Assembly (NCBI GenBank): GCA_001780825.1
Contig: MFIX01000091.1
Span: forward strand, 1-5,046
Reading direction: 5' to 3'
Length of the DNA stretch: 5,046 nucleotides
Origin: Candidatus Glassbacteria bacterium RIFCSPLOWO2_12_FULL_58_11
GTDB lineage: Bacteria; Gemmatimonadota; Glassbacteria; GWA2-58-10
Shown here one piece after another: positions 1 to 5,046 of this stretch; the first letter of the stretch is position 1; each line of letters opens with the position of its first letter. A program made the position numbers and the translations under genes. The notes below the pieces were generated by a model. The model did no database searches and was not told the DNA's origin. It worked only from the letters and a program-made list of their open reading frames with translations.

Positions 1-909
1 CGTGTCGCCCTTGACTGCGGAGACCTCCTCGCCGGAGTCCCCGCTCACCTTCAAGCAGCCCTCGACCACTGTCAGCAGCACAAAACTTTTGCCGCCGGTG
101 TCCACCCGGCAGGTGCTCGAAAGCTCCAGCAGCTCGACACTGAAATAACGGCAGCTCGCCAGGTGGGTGACCCGGTTGCCGGCCTCGAAATAAGAAATAC
201 CCTCGATTTTATCCGGGCTGCGGTCCGCGAAATCGATCACCGCCAGACCTTTCTCCAGGTGCAGGGGCCGCGGCTTGCCGTCCGGGGCCAGACGGCCCCA
301 GTCCCAAAGACGGTAGGTCATGTCGGAATTCTGCTCGATCTCCAGGATCACCGTGCCCTCGCAGATCGCATGGACCACGCCGGTGGGCATGAAAATGAAA
401 TCGCCGGTCTTCACCGGATAGCGGCGGATGAGATTATCCACTTCTCCGGTTTTCAGTCCCTCGCTGAACTGCCCGCGGGTGGTACCAGGCGCCAGGCCGC
501 GGATAATCTCCGCGCCCGGCGCGGCATGGACCACGTACCAGCACTCGGTCTTGCCGTACTCGTGGTCGTGCTCTAGGGCAAAACTGTCCGGCGGGTGGAC
601 TTGCAGGGACAGTAGCCGGCTCGAGTCCACAAATTTGCTCAGCAGGGGAAATTTTTCGCCCGGGGCGGGCGTCCGGCCGGTCAGCTCCGCGGGCCGGCTC
701 TGGTAAATTTCGGAGAGTTTGACTCCGGCAAGCGGCCCATTGAGCGGCCAGGTGATATCCTCGCGGTAGAGCGAGAGCTCCCAGCTTTCGCCGATAAGTT
801 TATCCGGCGGAAGTTTCTTGTTGAGCAGGGTTTCAAACTGACGGCCGCCCCAGATTTTTTCCTTGAAAATCGGGGCCAGTTTCATCGGGTACAGCGGGGT
901 ATCACGCAT
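1..909 (-). CDS. manA: Mannose-6-phosphate isomerase, class I (partial, C-terminus off the left edge)
   Basis: This enzyme interconverts mannose 6-phosphate and fructose 6-phosphate in the cytoplasm. It links mannose use to glycolysis and feeds GDP-mannose synthesis. My translation from the ATG at 909 gives 303 uninterrupted codons to the window edge. Bacillus-type ManA is roughly 315 residues, so only a short C-terminal piece should be missing. The N-terminus carries the typical IWGGR motif (about residues 19-23). Metal-binding candidates are Q103 and H105 in QVHP, E122 in KTECW and H180 in PTGVVHAI. The segment LEIEQNSDMTYRLWDW (189-204) matches the family signature and contains the likely catalytic R200. 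The ATG at 909 was chosen because AAGAGGTG lies 12 bases upstream; a GTG at 924 is in frame, but a stop follows just upstream at 928-930. It lies 387 bases after ysxC on the same strand. The family is clear from the motifs. The physiological role (catabolic or biosynthetic) is not visible here. Confidence 0.93.
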   Translation of the reverse strand, partial: MRDTPLYPMKLAPIFKEKIWGGRQFETLLNKKLPPDKLIGESWELSLYREDITWPLNGPLAGVKLSEIYQSRPAELTGRTPAPGEKFPLLSKFVDSSRLLSLQVHPPDSFALEHDHEYGKTECWYVVHAAPGAEIIRGLAPGTTRGQFSEGLKTGEVDNLIRRYPVKTGDFIFMPTGVVHAICEGTVILEIEQNSDMTYRLWDWGRLAPDGKPRPLHLEKGLAVIDFADRSPDKIEGISYFEAGNRVTHLASCRYFSVELLELSSTCRVDTGGKSFVLLTVVEGCLKVSGDSGEEVSAVKGDT

Positions 910-921
910 GGGTCTTATATG

Positions 922-929
922 CACCTCTT
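922..929 (-). promoter_or_regulatory. Ribosome binding site of manA
   Basis: The minus strand reads AAGAGGTG here, 12 bases before the ATG at 909. The spacing is slightly long, but this is the only Shine-Dalgarno-like run nearby. It favours the ATG at 909 over the in-frame GTG at 924, which would lie inside this site. Confidence 0.55.
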
Positions 930-939
930 AAATTGTCAA

Positions 940-952
940 ATCTCAAAGAGAT
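940..952. promoter_or_regulatory. Short perfect dyad upstream of manA, possible operator
   Basis: ATCTC-AAA-GAGAT is a perfect 5-3-5 dyad in the AT-rich stretch before manA. A TTGACA hexamer follows directly on the minus strand (939 to 934). The only TATAAG after it (919 to 914) is 14 bases away and overlaps the Shine-Dalgarno region, so I do not call a promoter from this pair. The dyad could be a binding site for a regulator or a chance palindrome. Confidence 0.2.
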
Positions 953-1012
953 AAAATAATTGCATAAAAAATAATTTCTTTCTTCTTTTGATGGCAAAAG
1001 CAAAGAATAGTG

Positions 1013-1032
1013 TCACGCATTAACATGCGTGA
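1013..1032. repeat. Perfect 8-bp hairpin with TAAC/GTTA loop
   Basis: TCACGCAT-TAAC-ATGCGTGA is a perfect inverted repeat with a four-base loop, GTTA when read on the transcribed minus strand. No T tract follows on either strand, so it is not an intrinsic terminator. It is the first of three adjacent hairpins inside the inverted-repeat element. Confidence 0.6.
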
Positions 1033-1038
1033 ATCTAC

Positions 1039-1055
1039 GCTATGCTACGCATAGC
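1039..1055. repeat. Perfect 7-bp hairpin with three-base loop
   Basis: GCTATGC-TAC-GCATAGC is a perfect inverted repeat. It overlaps a direct repeat of CTACGC (1035-1040 and 1045-1050). It sits between the two TAAC-loop hairpins, six bases after the first and three bases before the next. Confidence 0.55.
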
Positions 1056-1058
1056 TCC

Positions 1059-1082
1059 GGTTCTTTCATAACTGAAAGAACC
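1059..1082. repeat. Perfect 10-bp hairpin with TAAC/GTTA loop
   Basis: GGTTCTTTCA-TAAC-TGAAAGAACC is a perfect inverted repeat with the same four-base loop as the hairpin at 1013-1032. It is the longest stem in the spacer. The flanks lack a T tract on either strand, which argues against a terminator. Confidence 0.65.
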
Positions 1083-1134
1083 AAAGGTTATTGTCGGCTT
1101 TTGAGTATTTTACTCCGCTTCGCCAAGGGCGCCT

Positions 1135-1150
1135 GCGCGCAGAATCGCGC
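1135..1150. repeat. GC-rich hairpin in the distal half of the spacer
   Basis: GCGCG-CAGAAT-CGCGC forms a 5-bp stem with a six-base loop. Competing pairings exist nearby: CGCC-AAG-GGCG at 1121-1131, and CTTCGC (1118-1123) with GCGAAG (1149-1154). An outer TCGGC/GCCGA pair (1094-1098 and 1159-1163) could enclose them all. The region looks foldable, but I cannot choose one structure by eye. Confidence 0.35.
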
Positions 1151-1296
1151 GAAGGCCTGCCGATATTTGTATATATATCAAGGCCGGCATGGAAATTACT
1201 GGCTATTACACGCTCCAATTGAGCAAGTCCTATAATTCTTTTCTTTTGCCGCCCTTTTCAATAACAATGCCGGAACTTCCGAAAGGTTAAACCAAT

Positions 1297-1908
1297 TCAA
1301 CTTCCCTCGGCCTTGGCCGGTCCACTGATCAGGGCTTCCACAGCCGCGAGCAGCTCCGCGCAGCCCTCGCCGCTCTGGGCCGAGGTCGGGATGACCTGCT
1401 CCGGGAGGATTGCGCCGCCGAGCTCCATCAGCAGGCTTTCGACAGTTTTTTTGCGCTGCTGGAATTTCAGCTTGTCGGCTTTGGTCAGGGCGATCAGGAG
1501 CGGGATATTTTTATTGGCCAGGAAGAACAGGAGCTGACGGTCGGCCTCGGCCAGGCCACGGCGGATATCGACCAGGCAGATCACGCCGGCCAGAGCACGG
1601 CTGCCGGTCAGGAAGCGCTCGACGGTATGCCGCCAGCGCTCGCGGACCTCTACCGGAAGCTTGGTATAGCCATAGCCCGGCAGATCGACAAGGTAAAAGA
1701 AACCGTTGATCTTGAAGAAATGGATCTTGCGGGTTTTGCCCGGAGTGGCACTGGTGGCCGCGAGACGGCGGCGGCCCAGCAGGCGGTTGATCAGCGACGA
1801 CTTTCCCACGTTGCTGCGCCCGGCGAACGCCACCTGCGGCAGATCATCGGGGAATATATCACCCGGGCGCCAGAATGCGCCCGCCGCCTCGATCGACTTG
1901 ATTTTCAT
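1297..1908 (-). CDS. ysxC: Ribosome biogenesis GTP-binding protein YsxC/EngB
   Basis: This small cytoplasmic GTPase is needed for late assembly of the 50S ribosomal subunit and is essential in Bacillus and many other bacteria. From the ATG at 1908 the product is 203 residues, normal for the family. All GTPase motifs are visible: G1 GRSNVGKSS (30-38), G2 around T55 in TPGKT, G3 DLPG (75-78), G4 TKADK (142-146) and G5 TSA (175-177). A frame opening with TTG at 1950 would add 14 residues. I prefer the ATG at 1908 because MKIKS resembles the family's usual N-terminus and AGGGAG lies three bases before it. It follows lon by 42 bases on the same strand with no terminator between, so the two are probably cotranscribed. 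The lon-ysxC order is also found in Bacillus. No motif residue is missing. Confidence 0.97.
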   Translation of the reverse strand: MKIKSIEAAGAFWRPGDIFPDDLPQVAFAGRSNVGKSSLINRLLGRRRLAATSATPGKTRKIHFFKINGFFYLVDLPGYGYTKLPVEVRERWRHTVERFLTGSRALAGVICLVDIRRGLAEADRQLLFFLANKNIPLLIALTKADKLKFQQRKKTVESLLMELGGAILPEQVIPTSAQSGEGCAELLAAVEALISGPAKAEGS

Positions 1909-1911
1909 CGG

Positions 1912-1917
1912 CTCCCT
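1912..1917 (-). promoter_or_regulatory. Ribosome binding site that decides the ysxC start
   Basis: The minus strand reads AGGGAG followed by CCG and then the ATG at 1908. The three-base spacing is short but workable. No comparable purine run precedes the TTG at 1950, whose upstream bases are the last codons of lon. This supports the 203-residue form. Confidence 0.5.
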
Positions 1918-1950
1918 GTGCCCGGCCTGAGGGTTTTTCCTGGAAGGCAA

Positions 1951-4395
1951 TTAATGCTGGTACGGGCCGACCGGAGCAATCCCGCTGCTTTGCCGGGCCA
2001 GGAGCTCCGCGGGTACGGTCTTGGCGGGCAGTGGACCGGCCAGGGCGATTTTCAGCGCCTCATCGACTGTATCGATAAAGCGGATTTCGAGGCCCTCGCG
2101 GACCTCTTTCGGCAGCTCGTCCAGGTCCTTCCGATTCTGCCCGGGCCAGAGCACCAGCTTGACCCCGGCGCGCAGGGCGGCGACAGTTTTCTCGTTCAGC
2201 CCGCCCACAGGCAGGACCCGGCCGCGCAGGGTTATCTCGCCGGTCATCGCCACCTCGCGGCGGATCGGAATCCCGGCCAGGGCGCTGACCATCGCCGTGG
2301 CGATTGCCACCCCGGCCGAGGGGCCATCCTTGGGGGTCGCGCCCTCCGGCACGTGTACGTGCAGGTCGAGCTTGCGGTAGAACTGGGCATCCAGCCCGAA
2401 CTCGGCGTAACGCGAGCGTACATAAGTCAGGGCGGCCTCGGCCGACTCTTTCATCACCTCTCCAAGCTTGCCGGTCAGGAGCAGCTTGCCCCTGCCGCTC
2501 ACCGGGGCGACCTCGATATGCAGGACCGAGCCCCCGGACCCGGTCCAGGCCAGCCCATTGGACAGGCCCACCCGGTCGGCGGTCTCGAGCTCGGTGTCGA
2601 CAAACCTGAGCACCCCGAGGAGGCTTCTCAGCATCTTCGGCTTGACTGTCACCGGCAGCTTGCAGCTGCGGTTCGCGGCGATCCGGCGGGCGACCTTGCG
2701 GCAGATCGAGCCCAGCTCGCGCTCGAGGTTACGCACCCCGGCCTCGCGGGTGTAATTTTCGATAATCATGTTCAGCGCCGGCTCGGTGATCTGCAGCTGC
2801 GCGGGCTTGAGCCCGTGGAGCTGCAACTGTTTTGGCAGCAGGAATTTCCGGGCGATCTCCAGTTTTTCATTGTGCAGGTAACCGGGCAGAGTGATAACCT
2901 CCATGCGGTCCTTGAGCGGCTCCGGGATGCTCTGCACATAGTTGGCGGTAGTGATAAACATCACTTTCGACAGGTCGTAGTCCACCTCGAGGTAGTGATC
3001 CACAAACTGGTTGTTCTGTTCGCGGTCCAGCACCTCGAGCAGGGCGGAGCTAGGGTCGCCCCGGAAATCCGAAGCCATCTTGTCCACCTCATCGATCAGG
3101 ATCACCGGGTTGACCACCCCGGCCCTTTTCATGGCCTGGATGATCTTGCCCGGCAGCGCGCCGATATAGGTCCGGCGATGTCCGCGGATTTCAGCCTCAT
3201 CCCGCACCCCGCCCACAGAGAGACGCACCAGCTTCCTTCCCAGGGCCCGAGCCACGGATTTGCCCAGCGAGGTCTTGCCTACTCCGGGCGGACCGACAAA
3301 ACAGAGTATCGGGCCCTGGAGCTGGCCCACCAGCTTGGAGACCGCGATAAACTCGACGATCCGCTCCTTGGGCTTTTCCAGCCCGTGATGGTCCTGGTCC
3401 AGGATCGCGGCAACTTTCTCCACCGAGAGACGGTCCCGGGTGGCCTCTTTCCAGGGCAGGGAAAGCAGCCAGTCCAGGTAGTTGCGGACCACGGTGGCCT
3501 CGGGGCTAAGCATGCTCATCCGCGAGAGCTTGGAAATCTCCTTCTCGGCTTTTTTCCGCACCTCGGCCGGCAGGTTTTTCTTCCGGGTCAGGGCTTTAAG
3601 CTCCTCGATCTCATCATAGCCCTCCTCATCCTGCCCCAGCTCCCGGTGGATCGCCTTGAGCTGCTCCTGGAGATAAAACTCCCGCTGGTTCTTGAAAATC
3701 TGTTTCTTCACGCTGTCGTCGATCTTGCGCTCCAGGCGCAGGATCTCCATCTCCGCGCTCAGGATCTGGCAGATCAGCTCGAAATGCCGGACCAGCGAGC
3801 GGGTTTCGAGCAGGGCCTGCTTGTCATCCATCTTGATCAGCAGGTGGCCGGCGATGATATAGCCCAGCCGCAGCGGGCTGTCGATGTTCTGGGTTGCCGC
3901 CAGCAGCTCATCCGGCAGCCGCGGATTGATCTTGACATACTCCTCGAAGAGGCTGAGCGCTTTGCGGCTCAGGGCCTCGAGCTCCTTGGACTTGTAAGTG
4001 TGAAAGGGAAAGACCTCGAGACGCGCGCGCAGGTAGTCCTTGCCGCTGATAAAGCGCCGGATACTGATTTTTTCCAGGCCTTCGATCAGAATTTTCAGCG
4101 TCCCGTCGGGCAGGCGCACGGTCTGCAGGATGCGGGCGATTACCCCTACCCGGTAGAGGTCGGTCCCCGCCGGATCCTCATTGTCACCGTCCCGCTGGGC
4201 GCAGAGCAGGATCAGGCGGTCTGCCAGCATTGCCGCTTCGATTCCGGCAACCGAGCTCGGGCGGCCTACCATGAGCGGAATCACCATGTAGGGGAAAACT
4301 ACGACGTCGCGCAGCGGCAGTACTGGCAGGATGTCCGCAGCGTTAAAGGCTTCCTCATCTTTGATAAAACTCAAAATACCCTTTTTTACGGCCAT
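1951..4395 (-). CDS. lon: ATP-dependent protease Lon (LonA type)
   Basis: Lon is a cytoplasmic hexameric AAA+ serine protease that unfolds and degrades misfolded and short-lived regulatory proteins. The 814-residue product has the complete LonA architecture. The N-terminal substrate-binding domain opens with LPVLPLRDVVVFP (23-35), and a helical, coiled-coil-prone linker (about 205-300) contains FYLQEQLKAIHRELG. The AAA+ module has Walker A GPPGVGKT (368-375), Walker B with D435 and E436, sensor-1 N485, arginine finger R497 and sensor-2 R555. The protease domain has catalytic S693 in KDGPSAG and K736 in LNEKT. A tail of about 29 residues (roughly 786-814), rich in Pro and Ala, extends past the usual end of the domain; E. 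coli Lon has 784 residues. The ATG at 4395 is preceded by AGGAAAGGA 11 bases upstream. A terminator-like hairpin lies in the leader. Transcription probably continues into ysxC. Confidence 0.98.
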   Translation of the reverse strand: MAVKKGILSFIKDEEAFNAADILPVLPLRDVVVFPYMVIPLMVGRPSSVAGIEAAMLADRLILLCAQRDGDNEDPAGTDLYRVGVIARILQTVRLPDGTLKILIEGLEKISIRRFISGKDYLRARLEVFPFHTYKSKELEALSRKALSLFEEYVKINPRLPDELLAATQNIDSPLRLGYIIAGHLLIKMDDKQALLETRSLVRHFELICQILSAEMEILRLERKIDDSVKKQIFKNQREFYLQEQLKAIHRELGQDEEGYDEIEELKALTRKKNLPAEVRKKAEKEISKLSRMSMLSPEATVVRNYLDWLLSLPWKEATRDRLSVEKVAAILDQDHHGLEKPKERIVEFIAVSKLVGQLQGPILCFVGPPGVGKTSLGKSVARALGRKLVRLSVGGVRDEAEIRGHRRTYIGALPGKIIQAMKRAGVVNPVILIDEVDKMASDFRGDPSSALLEVLDREQNNQFVDHYLEVDYDLSKVMFITTANYVQSIPEPLKDRMEVITLPGYLHNEKLEIARKFLLPKQLQLHGLKPAQLQITEPALNMIIENYTREAGVRNLERELGSICRKVARRIAANRSCKLPVTVKPKMLRSLLGVLRFVDTELETADRVGLSNGLAWTGSGGSVLHIEVAPVSGRGKLLLTGKLGEVMKESAEAALTYVRSRYAEFGLDAQFYRKLDLHVHVPEGATPKDGPSAGVAIATAMVSALAGIPIRREVAMTGEITLRGRVLPVGGLNEKTVAALRAGVKLVLWPGQNRKDLDELPKEVREGLEIRFIDTVDEALKIALAGPLPAKTVPAELLARQSSGIAPVGPYQH

Positions 4396-4406
4396 GATAA
4401 TTTCGG

Positions 4407-4415
4407 TCCTTTCCT
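4407..4415 (-). promoter_or_regulatory. Ribosome binding site of lon
   Basis: The minus strand reads AGGAAAGGA, ending 11 bases before the ATG at 4395. It begins only four bases after the last T of the upstream hairpin's T tract, so the hairpin and the translation start are almost adjacent. Confidence 0.7.
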
Positions 4416-4418
4416 ATT

Positions 4419-4454
4419 AAAAAAGCCACCCGAGCCTCACACCCGGCATGGCTT
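4419..4454 (-). terminator. Intrinsic terminator-like hairpin between the MCE gene and lon
   Basis: On the minus strand AAGCCA (4454 to 4449) pairs with TGGCTT (4428 to 4423). An inner CCG/CGG pair extends the stem after a small internal loop. Six T residues (4424 to 4419) lie at its end, two of them shared with the stem. This is the form of a rho-independent terminator, with a larger loop than usual (about 11 bases). It lies 44 bases past the MCE stop codon and just before the lon Shine-Dalgarno sequence. It could end MCE transcription or act as an attenuator in the lon leader. Confidence 0.6.
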
Positions 4455-4497
4455 CAGGCAAACGAATAAAACTTATCGGCAAGACGCCCGGTCCGCC

Positions 4498-5046
4498 CTA
4501 ACGCTCCAGCTTACGCTCCTTGCGCGCTACGGCCCGGATAAGCAGGAAGGGGTTTTCTTTGACCGTGTTCGAGAATTCCTGGAGATTTTCCGAGACGCGA
4601 TTCATGTTATACAGCAACTGCCCCAGGTTTCCGGCGTTGTTCTGAACCATCCAGTCCACGTTTTCCACAGTCGAGTCGATACCGGACAGGGTGAGCGTGG
4701 CCTGCTGGAGCGTGACATGCAGGTCGGCCAGGGCCCGATTGATCAGGGTGTCGCTTCCGGCGATCATGGTGTTGACATTTTTCATCATGGAATCCAGATC
4801 GGCGACCGTATGGCGCGCCTCACCGAGCAGGGCGGTAAAGTCCGCTGAACCATCCCGGATGATCCCGTTCACTCCGGTGATAATCGAGTCGATCCGGGCC
4901 ATATTCTGTGGTTTGAGCAACTCGTTTACCTTTTTAAGGATCACCTGCAGCGTATCCCCGACAAATCCCACGTGCTCCATTACCTGGTCCATGGTAGTCA
5001 GCTCTTTGCTCTGGATCAGGTCGCCCGGGGCAAGCAGGGGAGCCGG
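4498..5046 (-). CDS. MCE/MlaD-family lipid transport protein, C-terminal part (N-terminus off the right edge)
   Basis: MCE proteins are membrane-anchored periplasmic subunits, usually partnered with an ABC permease and ATPase (MlaE and MlaF types), that carry phospholipids or other lipids between membranes. The window holds 182 codons and the TAG stop at 4498-4500. An internal ATG at 4992 is not the start, because the frame stays open to the edge and reads APGDLIQSKELTTMDQVMEH. That resembles the end of an MCE domain (PGDxIxG then a short acidic stretch) leading into the helical region. The rest is predicted long amphipathic helix with few prolines, rich in Leu, Val, Asn and Asp, as in the helical tail of MCE proteins. 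It ends with NPFLLIRAVARKERKLER; an NP motif followed by a charged end is common in this family. The domain's defining N-terminal part and the transmembrane anchor lie outside the window, so the assignment rests on the tail and this junction. The ABC partners would be expected further right. Confidence 0.72.
   Translation of the reverse strand, partial: PAPLLAPGDLIQSKELTTMDQVMEHVGFVGDTLQVILKKVNELLKPQNMARIDSIITGVNGIIRDGSADFTALLGEARHTVADLDSMMKNVNTMIAGSDTLINRALADLHVTLQQATLTLSGIDSTVENVDWMVQNNAGNLGQLLYNMNRVSENLQEFSNTVKENPFLLIRAVARKERKLER

Larger units (their letters stand above)
993..1250. repeat. 258-base element bounded by 16-base inverted repeats, MITE-like or structured leader
   Basis: The left end on the plus strand (993-1008) reads GGCAAAAGCAAAGAAT. 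The right end on the minus strand (1250 to 1235) reads GGCAAAAGAAAAGAAT, so 15 of 16 bases match as terminal inverted repeats. The interior holds perfect hairpins at 1013-1032, 1039-1055 and 1059-1082 and a GC-rich hairpin at 1135-1150. No transposase frame is present, and I see no clean target-site duplication outside the ends, although CTTTT occurs close to both. The structure suits a small non-autonomous repeat. Equally, the ends could pair in RNA and enclose a multi-hairpin domain in the manA leader. Copy number elsewhere in the genome is unknown. Confidence 0.45.
910..1296. other. Gene-free spacer between ysxC and manA
   Basis: This 387-base region separates two codirectional genes. The part nearest manA (about 931-1000) is strongly AT-rich and is the likely place for the manA promoter. 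One weak candidate on the minus strand is TTGCCA (997 to 992) followed 18 bases later by TATTTT (973 to 968). The middle is bounded by inverted repeats and packed with hairpins, listed separately. I found no tRNA-like cloverleaf, no convincing coding frame and no T-rich intrinsic terminator after ysxC. The open frame at 1029-1235 crosses the hairpins and has no family resemblance that I recognise. Confidence 0.75.

Noticed and set aside
163..576. Plus-strand open frame opposite manA
   Set aside because: It lies antisense to codons of a clearly conserved isomerase, has no visible ribosome binding site and resembles no family.
914..939. TTGACA and TATAAG pair upstream of manA as a sigma-70 promoter
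   Set aside because: The spacing is only 14 bases and the -10-like hexamer lies next to the ribosome binding site, which would give an almost leaderless message lacking that site.
1029..1235. 68-codon plus-strand open frame in the spacer
   Set aside because: It begins inside one hairpin and runs through two others and ends at the inverted repeat. No Shine-Dalgarno run precedes it and its composition looks non-coding. The hairpins explain the sequence better.
1308..1319. CGGCC-TT-GGCCG palindrome at the end of ysxC as a terminator
   Set aside because: It lies inside the coding region, its loop is too small for a full stem, and no T tract follows on the minus strand.
1909..1950. TTG at 1950 as the ysxC start
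   Set aside because: The extra 14 residues do not resemble the family N-terminus, TTG is a rare start, and a ribosome binding site lies in front of the ATG at 1908.
1627..4848. Very long plus-strand open frame (1073 codons) opposite ysxC, lon and the MCE gene
   Set aside because: It is the exact codon-for-codon antisense of three well-identified genes that share one reading register. It stays open because TTA, CTA and TCA codons are absent from these stretches, as expected in a GC-rich genome. It ends where the MCE gene uses TCA (4846-4848). The product has no recognisable domain and runs through gene boundaries.
4498..4992. A complete 164-residue gene starting at the ATG at 4992
   Set aside because: The frame continues open to the right edge, and the upstream residues match the end of an MCE domain, so the ATG is internal and the gene is partial.

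Overview
The window is a GC-rich bacterial chromosome segment with four protein genes, all on the minus strand. In transcription order (right to left) they are: the 3' part of an MCE/MlaD-family lipid-transport gene, a full-length lon protease gene, a full-length ysxC/engB ribosome-assembly GTPase gene, and nearly all of a class I mannose-6-phosphate isomerase gene (manA) that runs off the left edge. The organism is probably a diderm (Gram-negative type), because MCE/MlaD proteins work in trafficking lipids between two membranes. The lon-ysxC pair is conserved widely, including in Bacillus, so it does not place the organism. I cannot name a phylum with confidence.

Layout: 1-909 manA (partial); 910-1296 a 387-base gap with no convincing gene; 1297-1908 ysxC; 1951-4395 lon; 4396-4497 a short leader holding an intrinsic terminator-like hairpin and the lon ribosome binding site; 4498-5046 the MCE gene (partial). 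Lon and ysxC are 42 bases apart and are probably cotranscribed. They serve protein quality control and 50S ribosome assembly. ManA belongs to sugar metabolism and lies behind a long spacer, so it is probably a separate unit or only loosely coupled.

The unexplained material is in the two spacers. The ysxC-manA gap holds a 258-base segment bounded by near-perfect 16-base inverted repeats (15 of 16 match). Inside it are three closely packed perfect hairpins, two of which have the same TAAC/GTTA loop. It looks like a small non-autonomous repeat element or a structured leader RNA. In the lon leader, a terminator-like hairpin with a T tract ends four bases before the lon Shine-Dalgarno sequence. 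That leaves no room for a promoter, so lon must be transcribed through it. I see no defence system, CRISPR array, tRNA, rRNA or transposase gene.
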